Of a stretch of 64,000 nt of DNA, positions 33,101 to 46,300 are shown piece by piece (the first letter of the stretch is position 1; every line of letters starts with the position of its first letter). The stretch comes from Brachycybe producta. Taxonomy: Eukaryota > Arthropoda > Diplopoda > Playtdesmida > Andrognathidae. The translations under genes were made by a program, and so were the position numbers. Below the pieces are notes generated by a model. That model had not been told where the DNA came from. It ran no database searches and saw only the letters and a list, made by a program, of their open reading frames with translations. The stretch is taken from the NCBI GenBank assembly GCA_036925085.1, contig JAUPFP010000099.1, forward strand, positions 248,001-312,000, read 5' to 3'.

Positions 33101-36100
33101 AGTTCAAGTTGAAGTTGCAGTTAAAGTTGAAGTTGAATTTGCAGTTTAATTTGAAATTAAAGTTGAAGCTGAAGTTGAAGTTAAAGTTGAAGTTGAATTT
33201 GAAGTTAAAGTTGAAGTTGGATTTGAAGTTGAATTTGAAGTTGAAGTTAACGTTGAATTTGATAATGAAGTTGAAGTTGAAGTTGCAGTTGAAATTTAAG
33301 TTGAAGTTGAAGTTGAAACTAAAGTTGAAGTTGAAGTTGAAGTTGAAGTTGAAGGTGAATTTGAAGTTGAAGTTGAAGTTAAAGTTGAAGTTAAAGTTGA
33401 AGTTGAAGTTGAAGTTGAAGTTAAAGTTAAAGTTGAAGTTCAAGTTGAAGTACAAGTTGAAGTTCAAGTTGAAGTTCAAGTTGAAGTTCAAGTTGAAGTT
33501 CAAGTTGAAGTTCAAGTTGAAGTTCAAGTTGAAGTACAAGTTGAAGTTCAAGTTGAAGTTCAAGTTGAATTTCAAGTTGAAGTTCAAGTTGAAGTTCAAG
33601 TTGAAGTTCAAGTTGAAGTTCAAGTTGAAGTCGAAGTTAAATTTCAAGTTGAATCTGAAGTTGAAGTTAAAGTTGAAGTTGAAGTTGAAGTCAGAGTTGA
33701 ACTTTGAAGTCGATGTTAAATTTTAAGTTGAAGTTCAAGTTGAAGTTCAAGTTGAAGTTCAAGTTGAAGTTCAAGTTGAAGTTCAAGTTGAAGTCGAAGT
33801 TAAATTTCAAGTTGAATCTGAAGTTGAAGTTGAAATTGAAGTTGAAGTTGAAGTTGAAGTTGAAGTTGAAGTTAAAGTTGAGTTTGAAGTTGAAGTTGAA
33901 GTTGAAGTTGATGTTGAAGTTGAAGTACAAGTTGAAGTTCAAGTTGAAGTTCAAGTTGAAGTTCAATTTCAAGTTGAGGTTGAAGTTGAAGTTGAAGTTG
34001 AAGTTGAAGTTGAAATTGAAGTTGAAGTTGAAGTTGAAGTTGAATTTGAAGTTAAAGTTGACTTTGAAGTTGAAGTTGAAGTTGAAGTTAATGTTGAAGT
34101 TGCAGTTAAAGTTGAAGTTGAGTTTGAAGTTGAAGTTGAAGTTGAAGTTGATGTTGAAGTTGAATTCAGAGTTGAAGTTGAAGTCGAAGTTAAATTTCAA
34201 GTTGAAGCTGAAGTTCAAGTTGATGTTCAAGTTGAAGTTCAAGTTGAAGTTCAAGTTGAAGTTCAAGTTGAAGTTCAAGTTGAAGTTCAAGTTGAAGTTC
34301 AAGTTGAAGTTCAAGTTGAAGTTCAAGTTGAAGTTCAAGTTGAAGTTCAAGTTGAAGTTCAAGTTGAAGTTCAAGTTGAAGTTCAAGTTGAAGTTCAAGT
34401 TGAAGTCGAAGTTAAATTTCAAGTTGAGGTTGAAGTTGAAGTTGAAGTTGAAGTTGAAGTTGAAGTTGAAGTTGAAGTTGAAGTTGAAGTTCAAATTGAA
34501 GTTCAAGTTGAAGTTCAAGTTGAAGTTCAAGTTGAAGTTCAAGTTGAAGTTCAAGTTGAAGTACAAGTTGAAGTTCAAGTTGAAGTTCAAGTTGAAGTTC
34601 AAGTTGAAGTTCAAGTTGAAGTTCAAGTTGAAGTTCAAGTTGAAGTTCAAGTTGAAGTTCAAGTTGAAGTTCAAGTTGAAGTTCAAGTTGAAGTTCAAGT
34701 TGAAGTTCAAGTTGAAGTTCAAGTTGAAGTCGAAGTTAAATTTCAAGTTGAGGTTGAAGTTGAAGTTGAAGATGAAGTTGAAGTTGAAGTTGAAGTTGAA
34801 GTTGAAGTTGAAATTGAAGTTGAAGTTGAAGTTGAAGTTGAATTTGAAGTTAAAGTTGACTTTGAAGTTGAAGTTGAAGTTGAAGTTAATGTTGAAGTTG
34901 CAGTTAAAGTTGAAGTTGAAATTAAAGTCGAAGTTGAAGTTGAAGTTGAAGTTGAAGTTGAAGTTGAAGTTGAAGTTGAATTTGAAGTTGAATTTGAAGT
35001 TAAAGTTGAAGTTGAATTTGAAGTTGAATTTGAAGTTGAATTTGAAGTTGAATTTGAAGTTGAAGTTAAAGTTGAAGTTGAAGTTGAAGTTCAAGTTGAA
35101 GTTCAAGTTGAAGTTCAAGTTGAAGTTCAAGTTGAAGTACAAGTTGAAGTTCAAGTTGAAGTTCAAGTTGAAGTTCAAGTTGAAGTTCAAGTTGAAGTTC
35201 AAGTTGAAGTTCAAGTTGAAGTTCAAGTTGAAGTTCAAGTTGAAGTTCAAGTTGAAGTTCAAGTTGAAGTTCAAGTTGAAGTTCAAGTTGAAGTTGAAGT
35301 TGAAGTTGAAGTTGAAGTTCAAGTTGAAGTTCAAGTTGAAGTTGCAGTTAAAGTTGAAGTTGAATTTGCAGTTTAATTTGAAATTAAAGTTGAAGCTGAA
35401 GTTGAAGTTAAAGTTGAAGTTGAATTTGAAGTTAAAGTTGAAGTTGAATTTGAAGTTGAATTTGAAGTTGAAGTTAAAGTTGAATTTGATAATGAAGTTG
35501 AAGTTGAAGTTGCAGTTGAAATTTAAGTTGAAGTTGAAGTTGAAACTAAAGTTGAAGTTGAAGTTGAAGTTGAAGTTGAAGGTGAATTTGAAGTTGAAGT
35601 TGAAGTTAAAGTTGAAGTTAAAGTTGAAGTTGAAGTTGAAGTTGAAGTTAAAGTTAAAGTTGAAGTTCAAGTTGAAGTACAAGTTGAAGTTCAAGTTGAA
35701 GTTCAAGTTGAAGTTCAAGTTGAAGTTCAAGTTGAAGTTCAAGTTGAAGTTCAAGTTGAAGTACAAGTTGAAGTTCAAGTTGAAGTTCAAGTTGAATTTC
35801 AAGTTGAAGTTCAAGTTGAAGTTCAAGTTGAAGTTCAAGTTGAAGTTCAAGTTGAAGTTCAAGTTGAAGTCGAAGTTAAATTTCAAGTTGAATCTGAAGT
35901 TGAAGTTAAAGTTGAAGTTGAAGTTGAAGTCAGAGTTGAACTTTGAAGTCGATGTTAAATTTTAAGTTGAAGTTCAAGTTGAAGTTCAAGTTGAAGTTCA
36001 AGTTGAAGTTCAAGTTGAAGTTCAAGTTGAAGTCGAAGTTAAATTTCAAGTTGAATCTGAAGTTGAAGTTGAAATTGAAGTTGAAGTTGAAGTTGAAGTT

Positions 36101-37760
36101 AAAGTTGAGTTTGAAGTTGAAGTTGAAGTTGAAGTTGATGTTGAAGTTGAAGTACAAGTTGAAGTTCAAGTTGAAGTTCAAGTTGAAGTTCAATTTCAAG
36201 TTGAGGTTGAAGTTGAAGTTGAAGTTGAAGTTGAAGTTGAAATTGAAGTTGAAGTTGAAGTTGAAGTTGAATTTGAAGTTAAAGTTGACTTTGAAGTTGA
36301 AGTTGAAGTTGAAGTTAATGTTGAAGTTGCAGTTAAAGTTGAAGTTGAGTTTGAAGTTGAAGTTGAAGTTGAAGTTGATGTTGAAGTTGAATTCAGAGTT
36401 GAAGTTGAAGTCGAAGTTAAATTTCAAGTTGAAGCTGAAGTTCAAGTTGATGTTCAAGTTGAAGTTCAAGTTGAAGTTCAAGTTGAAGTCGAAGTTAAAT
36501 TTCAAGTTGAATCTGAAGTTGAAGTTAAAGTTGAAGTTGAAGTTGAAGTCAGAGTTGAACTTTGAAGTCGATGTTAAATTTTAAGTTGAAGTTCAAGTTG
36601 AAGTTGAAGTTGAAGTTCAAGTTGAAGTTCAAGTTGAAGTCGAAGTTAAATTTCAAGTTGAATCTGAAGTTGAAGTTGAAATTGAAGTTGAAGTTGAAGT
36701 TGAAGTTGAAATTGAAGTTAAAGTTGAGTTTGAAGTTGAAGTTAAAGTTGAAGTTGATGTTGAAGTTGAATTCAGAGTTGAAGTTGAAGTCGAAGTTAAA
36801 TTTCAAGTTGAAGCTGAAGTTCAAGTTGATGTTCAAGTTGAAGTTCAAGTTGAAGTTCAAGTTGAAGTTCAAGTTGAAGTTCAAGTTGAAGTTCAAGTTG
36901 AAGTTCAAGTTGAAGTTCAAGTTGAAGTTCAAGTTGAAGTTCAAGTTGAAGTTCAAGTTGAAGTTCAAGTTGAAGTTCAAGTTGAAGTTCAAGTTGAAGT
37001 TCACGTTGAAGTTCAAATTGAAGTTCAAGTTGAAGTTCAAGTTGAAGTTCAAATTGAAGTTCAAGTTGAAGTTCAAGTTGAAGTACAAGTTGAAGTTCAA
37101 GTTGAAGTTCAAGTTTAAGTTGAAGTTCAAGTTGAAGTTCAAGTTGAAGTTCAAGTTGAATTTCAAGTTGAAGTTCAAGTTGAAGTTGAAGTTGAAGTTA
37201 ATGTTAAAGTTGCAGTTAAAGTTGAAGTTGAGTTTGAAGTTGAAGTTGAAGTTGAAGTTGATGTTGAAGTTGAATTCAGAGTTGAAGTTGAAGTCGAAGT
37301 TAAATTTCAAGTTGAAGCTGAAGTTCAAGTTGATGTTCAAGTTGAAGTTCAAGTTGAAGTTCAAGTTGAAGTTCAAGTTGAAGTCGAAGTTAAATTTCAA
37401 GTTGAATCTGAAGTTGAAGTTAAAGTTGAAGTTGAAGTTGAAGTCAGAGTTGAACTTTGAAGTCGATGTTAAATTTTAAGTTGAAGTTCAAGTTGAAGTT
37501 GAAGTTGAAGTTCAAGTTGAAGTTCAAGTTGAAGTTCAAGTTGAAGTCGAAGTTAAATTTCAAGTTGAATCTGAAGTTGAAGTTGAAATTGAAGTTGAAG
37601 TTGAAGTTGAAGTTGAAGTTGAAGTTAAAGTTGAGTTTGAAGTTGAAGTTAAAGTTGAAGTTGATGTTGAAGTTGAATTCAGAGTTGAAGTTGAAGTCGA
37701 AGTTAAATTTCAAGTTGAAGCTGAAGTTCAAGTTGATGTTCAAGTTGAAGTTCAAGTTGA
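30128..37760. repeat. Copy B of block A
   Basis: Junctions at 30128, 33687, 35926, 36545 and 37440 match the first five of block A at +9,668, +9,686, +9,686, +9,674 and +9,680. Modules correspond: GACGTT/GACATT at 30801/30813, paired GACATTTAA at 31227/31575, GATAAT at 30351, 33261 and 35488. Private changes in B include GGATTT near 33,219 and AACGTT near 33,249, the latter creating a GTTAAC site. Confidence 0.92.
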
Positions 37761-39477
37761 AGTTCAAGTTGAAGTTCAAGTTGAAGTTCAAGTTGAAGTT
37801 CAAGTTGAAGTTCAAGTTGAAGTTCAAGTTGAAGTTCAAGTTGAAGTTCAAGTTGAAGTTCAAGTTGAAGTTCAAGTTGAAGTTCAAGTTGAAGTTCAAG
37901 TTGAAGTTCAAGTTGAAGTTCAAATTGAAGTTCAAGTTGAAGTTCAAGTTGAAGTTCAAATTGAAGTTCAAGTTGAAGTTCAAGTTGAAGTACAAGTTGA
38001 AGTTCAAGTTGAAGTTCAAGTTTAAGTTGAAGTTCAAGTTGAAGTTCAAGTTGAAGTTCAAGTTGAATTTCAAGTTGAAGTTCAAGTTGAAGTTCAAGTT
38101 GAAGTTCAAGTTGAAGTTCAAGTTGAAGTTCAAGTTGAAGTTCAAGTTGAAGTTCAAGTTCAAGTTCAAGTTGATGTTGAAGTTGAATTCAGAGTTGAAG
38201 TTGAAGTCGAAGTTAAATTTCAAGTTGAAGCTGAAGTTCAAGTTGATGTTCAAGTTGAAGTTCAAGTTGAAGTTCAAGTTGAAGTTCAAGTTGAAGTTCA
38301 AGTTCAAGTTGAAGTTCAAGTTGAAGTTCAAGTTGAAGTTCAAGTTGAAGTTCAAGTTGAAGTTCAAGTTGAAGTTCAAGTTGAAGTTCAAGTTGAAGTT
38401 CAAGTTGTAGTACAAGTTGAAGTTCAAGTTGAAGTTCAAGTTGAAGTTCAAGTTGAAGTCGAAGTTAAATTTCAAGTTGAGGTTGAAGTAGAAGTTCAAG
38501 TTCAAGTTCAAGTTGAAGTTGAAGTTGAAATTGAAGTTGAAGTTGAAGTTGAAGTTGAATTTGAAGTTGAATTTGAAGTTGAATTTGAAGTTAAAGTTGA
38601 AGTTGAATTTGAAGTTGAATTTGAAGTTGAATTTGAAGTTGAATTTGAAGTTGAATTTGAAGTTGAAGTTAAAGTTGAAATTGTAGTTGAAGCTGAAGTT
38701 CAAGTTAAAGTTGCAGTTAAACTTGAAGTTAAAATTGAAGTTGAAGTTAAAGTTGTAGTTGCAGTTAAAATTGCAGTTGACATTTAAGTTGAAGTTGAAG
38801 TTGAAACTAAAGTTGAAGTTGAAGTTGAAGTTGAAGTTGAAGTTGAAGGTGAATTTGAAGTTGAAGTTGAAGTTCAAGTTAAAGTTCAATTTCAAGTTGA
38901 AGTTCAAGTTGAAGTTCAAGTTGAAGTTCAAGTTAAAGTTCAAGTTGAAGTTCAAGTTGAATTTCAAGTTGAAGTTCAAGTTGAAGTTCAAGTTGAAGTT
39001 CAAGTTGAAGTTCAAGTTGAAGTTCAAGTTGAAGTACAAGTTGAAGTTCAAGTTGAAGTTCAAGTTCAAGTTCAAGTTGAAGTTCAAGTTGAAGTTCAAG
39101 TTGAAGTTCAAGTTGAAGTTGAAGTTGAAGTTGAAGTTGAAGTTGAAATTGAAGTTGAAGTTGAAGTTGAAGTTGAATTTGAAGTTAAAGTTGACTTTGA
39201 AGTTGAAGTTGAAGTTAATGTTGAAGTTGCAGTTAAAGTTGAAGTTGAAATTAAAGTTGAAGTTGAAGTTGAAGTTGAAGTTGAAGTTGAATTTGAAGTT
39301 GAATTTGAAGTTAAAGTTGAAGTTGAATTTGAAGTTGAATTTGAAGTTTAAGTTAAAGTTGAAATTGTAGTTGAAGCTGAAGTTGAAGTTAAAGTTGCAG
39401 TTAAACTTGAAGTTAAAATTGATGTTCAAGTTGAAGTTCAAGTTGAAGTTCAAGTTGAAGTTGAAGTTCAAGTTGAA
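35581..39477. repeat. 3,897-bp HOR, copy 1
   Basis: The copy boundary is placed at the GGTGAATTT step, which recurs exactly 3,897 bp later. It contains junctions at 35926, 36545 and 37440, EcoRI sites at 36389, 36768, 37272, 37675 and 38185, and a GACATTTAA variant at 38779 preceded by GTAGTT and AAAATT words. 3,897 equals 6x649+3, as expected for three +1 junctions. It overlaps the end of copy B, from which this HOR probably arose. Confidence 0.93.
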
Positions 39478-42400
39478 GGTGAATTTGAAGTTGAAGTTGA
39501 AGTTAAAGTTGAAGTTAAAGTTGAAGTTGAAGTTGAAGTTGAAGTTAAAGTTAAAGTTGAAGTTCAAGTTGAAGTACAAGTTGAAGTTCAAGTTGAAGTT
39601 CAAGTTGAAGTTCAAGTTGAAGTTCAAGTTGAAGTTCAAGTTGAAGTTCAAGTTGAAGTACAAGTTGAAGTTCAAGTTGAAGTTCAAGTTGAATTTCAAG
39701 TTGAAGTTCAAGTTGAAGTTCAAGTTGAAGTTCAAGTTGAAGTTCAAGTTGAAGTTCAAGTTGAAGTCGAAGTTAAATTTCAAGTTGAATCTGAAGTTGA
39801 AGTTAAAGTTGAAGTTGAAGTTGAAGTCAGAGTTGAACTTTGAAGTCGATGTTAAATTTTAAGTTGAAGTTCAAGTTGAAGTTCAAGTTGAAGTTCAAGT
39901 TGAAGTTCAAGTTGAAGTTCAAGTTGAAGTCGAAGTTAAATTTCAAGTTGAATCTGAAGTTGAAGTTGAAATTGAAGTTGAAGTTGAAGTTGAAGTTAAA
40001 GTTGAGTTTGAAGTTGAAGTTGAAGTTGAAGTTGATGTTGAAGTTGAAGTACAAGTTGAAGTTCAAGTTGAAGTTCAAGTTGAAGTTCAATTTCAAGTTG
40101 AGGTTGAAGTTGAAGTTGAAGTTGAAGTTGAAGTTGAAATTGAAGTTGAAGTTGAAGTTGAAGTTGAATTTGAAGTTAAAGTTGACTTTGAAGTTGAAGT
40201 TGAAGTTGAAGTTAATGTTGAAGTTGCAGTTAAAGTTGAAGTTGAGTTTGAAGTTGAAGTTGAAGTTGAAGTTGATGTTGAAGTTGAATTCAGAGTTGAA
40301 GTTGAAGTCGAAGTTAAATTTCAAGTTGAAGCTGAAGTTCAAGTTGATGTTCAAGTTGAAGTTCAAGTTGAAGTTCAAGTTGAAGTCGAAGTTAAATTTC
40401 AAGTTGAATCTGAAGTTGAAGTTAAAGTTGAAGTTGAAGTTGAAGTCAGAGTTGAACTTTGAAGTCGATGTTAAATTTTAAGTTGAAGTTCAAGTTGAAG
40501 TTGAAGTTGAAGTTCAAGTTGAAGTTCAAGTTGAAGTCGAAGTTAAATTTCAAGTTGAATCTGAAGTTGAAGTTGAAATTGAAGTTGAAGTTGAAGTTGA
40601 AGTTGAAATTGAAGTTAAAGTTGAGTTTGAAGTTGAAGTTAAAGTTGAAGTTGATGTTGAAGTTGAATTCAGAGTTGAAGTTGAAGTCGAAGTTAAATTT
40701 CAAGTTGAAGCTGAAGTTCAAGTTGATGTTCAAGTTGAAGTTCAAGTTGAAGTTCAAGTTGAAGTTCAAGTTGAAGTTCAAGTTGAAGTTCAAGTTGAAG
40801 TTCAAGTTGAAGTTCAAGTTGAAGTTCAAGTTGAAGTTCAAGTTGAAGTTCAAGTTGAAGTTCAAGTTGAAGTTCAAGTTGAAGTTCAAGTTGAAGTTCA
40901 CGTTGAAGTTCAAATTGAAGTTCAAGTTGAAGTTCAAGTTGAAGTTCAAATTGAAGTTCAAGTTGAAGTTCAAGTTGAAGTACAAGTTGAAGTTCAAGTT
41001 GAAGTTCAAGTTTAAGTTGAAGTTCAAGTTGAAGTTCAAGTTGAAGTTCAAGTTGAATTTCAAGTTGAAGTTCAAGTTGAAGTTGAAGTTGAAGTTAATG
41101 TTAAAGTTGCAGTTAAAGTTGAAGTTGAGTTTGAAGTTGAAGTTGAAGTTGAAGTTGATGTTGAAGTTGAATTCAGAGTTGAAGTTGAAGTCGAAGTTAA
41201 ATTTCAAGTTGAAGCTGAAGTTCAAGTTGATGTTCAAGTTGAAGTTCAAGTTGAAGTTCAAGTTGAAGTTCAAGTTGAAGTCGAAGTTAAATTTCAAGTT
41301 GAATCTGAAGTTGAAGTTAAAGTTGAAGTTGAAGTTGAAGTCAGAGTTGAACTTTGAAGTCGATGTTAAATTTTAAGTTGAAGTTCAAGTTGAAGTTGAA
41401 GTTGAAGTTCAAGTTGAAGTTCAAGTTGAAGTTCAAGTTGAAGTCGAAGTTAAATTTCAAGTTGAATCTGAAGTTGAAGTTGAAATTGAAGTTGAAGTTG
41501 AAGTTGAAGTTGAAGTTGAAGTTAAAGTTGAGTTTGAAGTTGAAGTTAAAGTTGAAGTTGATGTTGAAGTTGAATTCAGAGTTGAAGTTGAAGTCGAAGT
41601 TAAATTTCAAGTTGAAGCTGAAGTTCAAGTTGATGTTCAAGTTGAAGTTCAAGTTGAAGTTCAAGTTGAAGTTCAAGTTGAAGTTCAAGTTGAAGTTCAA
41701 GTTGAAGTTCAAGTTGAAGTTCAAGTTGAAGTTCAAGTTGAAGTTCAAGTTGAAGTTCAAGTTGAAGTTCAAGTTGAAGTTCAAGTTGAAGTTCAAGTTG
41801 AAGTTCAAGTTGAAGTTCAAATTGAAGTTCAAGTTGAAGTTCAAGTTGAAGTTCAAATTGAAGTTCAAGTTGAAGTTCAAGTTGAAGTACAAGTTGAAGT
41901 TCAAGTTGAAGTTCAAGTTTAAGTTGAAGTTCAAGTTGAAGTTCAAGTTGAAGTTCAAGTTGAATTTCAAGTTGAAGTTCAAGTTGAAGTTCAAGTTGAA
42001 GTTCAAGTTGAAGTTCAAGTTGAAGTTCAAGTTGAAGTTCAAGTTGAAGTTCAAGTTCAAGTTCAAGTTGATGTTGAAGTTGAATTCAGAGTTGAAGTTG
42101 AAGTCGAAGTTAAATTTCAAGTTGAAGCTGAAGTTCAAGTTGATGTTCAAGTTGAAGTTCAAGTTGAAGTTCAAGTTGAAGTTCAAGTTGAAGTTCAAGT
42201 TCAAGTTGAAGTTCAAGTTGAAGTTCAAGTTGAAGTTCAAGTTGAAGTTCAAGTTGAAGTTCAAGTTGAAGTTCAAGTTGAAGTTCAAGTTGAAGTTCAA
42301 GTTGTAGTACAAGTTGAAGTTCAAGTTGAAGTTCAAGTTGAAGTTCAAGTTGAAGTCGAAGTTAAATTTCAAGTTGAGGTTGAAGTAGAAGTTCAAGTTC

Positions 42401-43374
42401 AAGTTCAAGTTGAAGTTGAAGTTGAAATTGAAGTTGAAGTTGAAGTTGAAGTTGAATTTGAAGTTGAATTTGAAGTTGAATTTGAAGTTAAAGTTGAAGT
42501 TGAATTTGAAGTTGAATTTGAAGTTGAATTTGAAGTTGAATTTGAAGTTGAATTTGAAGTTGAAGTTAAAGTTGAAATTGTAGTTGAAGCTGAAGTTCAA
42601 GTTAAAGTTGCAGTTAAACTTGAAGTTAAAATTGAAGTTGAAGTTAAAGTTGTAGTTGCAGTTAAAATTGCAGTTGACATTTAAGTTGAAGTTGAAGTTG
42701 AAACTAAAGTTGAAGTTGAAGTTGAAGTTGAAGTTGAAGTTGAAGGTGAATTTGAAGTTGAAGTTGAAGTTCAAGTTAAAGTTCAATTTCAAGTTGAAGT
42801 TCAAGTTGAAGTTCAAGTTGAAGTTCAAGTTAAAGTTCAAGTTGAAGTTCAAGTTGAATTTCAAGTTGAAGTTCAAGTTGAAGTTCAAGTTGAAGTTCAA
42901 GTTGAAGTTCAAGTTGAAGTTCAAGTTGAAGTACAAGTTGAAGTTCAAGTTGAAGTTCAAGTTCAAGTTCAAGTTGAAGTTCAAGTTGAAGTTCAAGTTG
43001 AAGTTCAAGTTGAAGTTGAAGTTGAAGTTGAAGTTGAAGTTGAAATTGAAGTTGAAGTTGAAGTTGAAGTTGAATTTGAAGTTAAAGTTGACTTTGAAGT
43101 TGAAGTTGAAGTTAATGTTGAAGTTGCAGTTAAAGTTGAAGTTGAAATTAAAGTTGAAGTTGAAGTTGAAGTTGAAGTTGAAGTTGAATTTGAAGTTGAA
43201 TTTGAAGTTAAAGTTGAAGTTGAATTTGAAGTTGAATTTGAAGTTTAAGTTAAAGTTGAAATTGTAGTTGAAGCTGAAGTTGAAGTTAAAGTTGCAGTTA
43301 AACTTGAAGTTAAAATTGATGTTCAAGTTGAAGTTCAAGTTGAAGTTCAAGTTGAAGTTGAAGTTCAAGTTGAA
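39478..43374. repeat. 3,897-bp HOR, copy 2
   Basis: All landmarks fall at +3,897 from copy 1: junctions 39823, 40442 and 41337, and GACATTTAA 42676. Sampled stretches and the long open-frame translations match copy 1 by eye, including the rare CACGTT variant (about 37,003 and 40,900). Confidence 0.94.
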
Positions 43375-46300
43375 GGTGAATTTGAAGTTGAAGTTGAAGT
43401 TAAAGTTGAAGTTAAAGTTGAAGTTGAAGTTGAAGTTGAAGTTAAAGTTAAAGTTGAAGTTCAAGTTGAAGTACAAGTTGAAGTTCAAGTTGAAGTTCAA
43501 GTTGAAGTTCAAGTTGAAGTTCAAGTTGAAGTTCAAGTTGAAGTTCAAGTTGAAGTACAAGTTGAAGTTCAAGTTGAAGTTCAAGTTGAATTTCAAGTTG
43601 AAGTTCAAGTTGAAGTTCAAGTTGAAGTTCAAGTTGAAGTTCAAGTTGAAGTTCAAGTTGAAGTCGAAGTTAAATTTCAAGTTGAATCTGAAGTTGAAGT
43701 TAAAGTTGAAGTTGAAGTTGAAGTCAGAGTTGAACTTTGAAGTCGATGTTAAATTTTAAGTTGAAGTTCAAGTTGAAGTTCAAGTTGAAGTTCAAGTTGA
43801 AGTTCAAGTTGAAGTTCAAGTTGAAGTCGAAGTTAAATTTCAAGTTGAATCTGAAGTTGAAGTTGAAATTGAAGTTGAAGTTGAAGTTGAAGTTAAAGTT
43901 GAGTTTGAAGTTGAAGTTGAAGTTGAAGTTGATGTTGAAGTTGAAGTACAAGTTGAAGTTCAAGTTGAAGTTCAAGTTGAAGTTCAATTTCAAGTTGAGG
44001 TTGAAGTTGAAGTTGAAGTTGAAGTTGAAGTTGAAATTGAAGTTGAAGTTGAAGTTGAAGTTGAATTTGAAGTTAAAGTTGACTTTGAAGTTGAAGTTGA
44101 AGTTGAAGTTAATGTTGAAGTTGCAGTTAAAGTTGAAGTTGAGTTTGAAGTTGAAGTTGAAGTTGAAGTTGATGTTGAAGTTGAATTCAGAGTTGAAGTT
44201 GAAGTCGAAGTTAAATTTCAAGTTGAAGCTGAAGTTCAAGTTGATGTTCAAGTTGAAGTTCAAGTTGAAGTTCAAGTTGAAGTCGAAGTTAAATTTCAAG
44301 TTGAATCTGAAGTTGAAGTTAAAGTTGAAGTTGAAGTTGAAGTCAGAGTTGAACTTTGAAGTCGATGTTAAATTTTAAGTTGAAGTTCAAGTTGAAGTTG
44401 AAGTTGAAGTTCAAGTTGAAGTTCAAGTTGAAGTCGAAGTTAAATTTCAAGTTGAATCTGAAGTTGAAGTTGAAATTGAAGTTGAAGTTGAAGTTGAAGT
44501 TGAAATTGAAGTTAAAGTTGAGTTTGAAGTTGAAGTTAAAGTTGAAGTTGATGTTGAAGTTGAATTCAGAGTTGAAGTTGAAGTCGAAGTTAAATTTCAA
44601 GTTGAAGCTGAAGTTCAAGTTGATGTTCAAGTTGAAGTTCAAGTTGAAGTTCAAGTTGAAGTTCAAGTTGAAGTTCAAGTTGAAGTTCAAGTTGAAGTTC
44701 AAGTTGAAGTTCAAGTTGAAGTTCAAGTTGAAGTTCAAGTTGAAGTTCAAGTTGAAGTTCAAGTTGAAGTTCAAGTTGAAGTTCACGTTGAAGTTCAAAT
44801 TGAAGTTCAAGTTGAAGTTCAAGTTGAAGTTCAAATTGAAGTTCAAGTTGAAGTTCAAGTTGAAGTACAAGTTGAAGTTCAAGTTGAAGTTCAAGTTTAA
44901 GTTGAAGTTCAAGTTGAAGTTCAAGTTGAAGTTCAAGTTGAATTTCAAGTTGAAGTTCAAGTTGAAGTTGAAGTTGAAGTTAATGTTAAAGTTGCAGTTA
45001 AAGTTGAAGTTGAGTTTGAAGTTGAAGTTGAAGTTGAAGTTGATGTTGAAGTTGAATTCAGAGTTGAAGTTGAAGTCGAAGTTAAATTTCAAGTTGAAGC
45101 TGAAGTTCAAGTTGATGTTCAAGTTGAAGTTCAAGTTGAAGTTCAAGTTGAAGTTCAAGTTGAAGTCGAAGTTAAATTTCAAGTTGAATCTGAAGTTGAA
45201 GTTAAAGTTGAAGTTGAAGTTGAAGTCAGAGTTGAACTTTGAAGTCGATGTTAAATTTTAAGTTGAAGTTCAAGTTGAAGTTGAAGTTGAAGTTCAAGTT
45301 GAAGTTCAAGTTGAAGTTCAAGTTGAAGTCGAAGTTAAATTTCAAGTTGAATCTGAAGTTGAAGTTGAAATTGAAGTTGAAGTTGAAGTTGAAGTTGAAG
45401 TTGAAGTTAAAGTTGAGTTTGAAGTTGAAGTTAAAGTTGAAGTTGATGTTGAAGTTGAATTCAGAGTTGAAGTTGAAGTCGAAGTTAAATTTCAAGTTGA
45501 AGCTGAAGTTCAAGTTGATGTTCAAGTTGAAGTTCAAGTTGAAGTTCAAGTTGAAGTTCAAGTTGAAGTTCAAGTTGAAGTTCAAGTTGAAGTTCAAGTT
45601 GAAGTTCAAGTTGAAGTTCAAGTTGAAGTTCAAGTTGAAGTTCAAGTTGAAGTTCAAGTTGAAGTTCAAGTTGAAGTTCAAGTTCAAGTTCAAGTTGAAG
45701 TTCAAATTGAAGTTCAAGTTGAAGTTCAAGTTGAAGTTCAAATTGAAGTTCAAGTTGAAGTTCAAGTTGAAGTACAAGTTGAAGTTCAAGTTGAAGTTCA
45801 AGTTTAAGTTGAAGTTCAAGTTGAAGTTCAAGTTGAAGTTCAAGTTGAATTTCAAGTTGAAGTTCAAGTTGAAGTTCAAGTTGAAGTTCAAGTTGAAGTT
45901 CAAGTTGAAGTTCAAGTTGAAGTTCAAGTTGAAGTTCAAGTTCAAGTTCAAGTTGATGTTGAAGTTGAATTCAGAGTTGAAGTTGAAGTCGAAGTTAAAT
46001 TTCAAGTTGAAGCTGAAGTTCAAGTTGATGTTCAAGTTGAAGTTCAAGTTGAAGTTCAAGTTGAAGTTCAAGTTGAAGTTCAAGTTCAAGTTGAAGTTCA
46101 AGTTGAAGTTCAAGTTGAAGTTCAAGTTGAAGTTCAAGTTGAAGTTCAAGTTGAAGTTCAAGTTGAAGTTCAAGTTGAAGTTCAAGTTGTAGTACAAGTT
46201 GAAGTTCAAGTTGAAGTTCAAGTTGAAGTTCAAGTTGAAGTCGAAGTTAAATTTCAAGTTGAGGTTGAAGTAGAAGTTCAAGTTCAAGTTCAAGTTGAAG

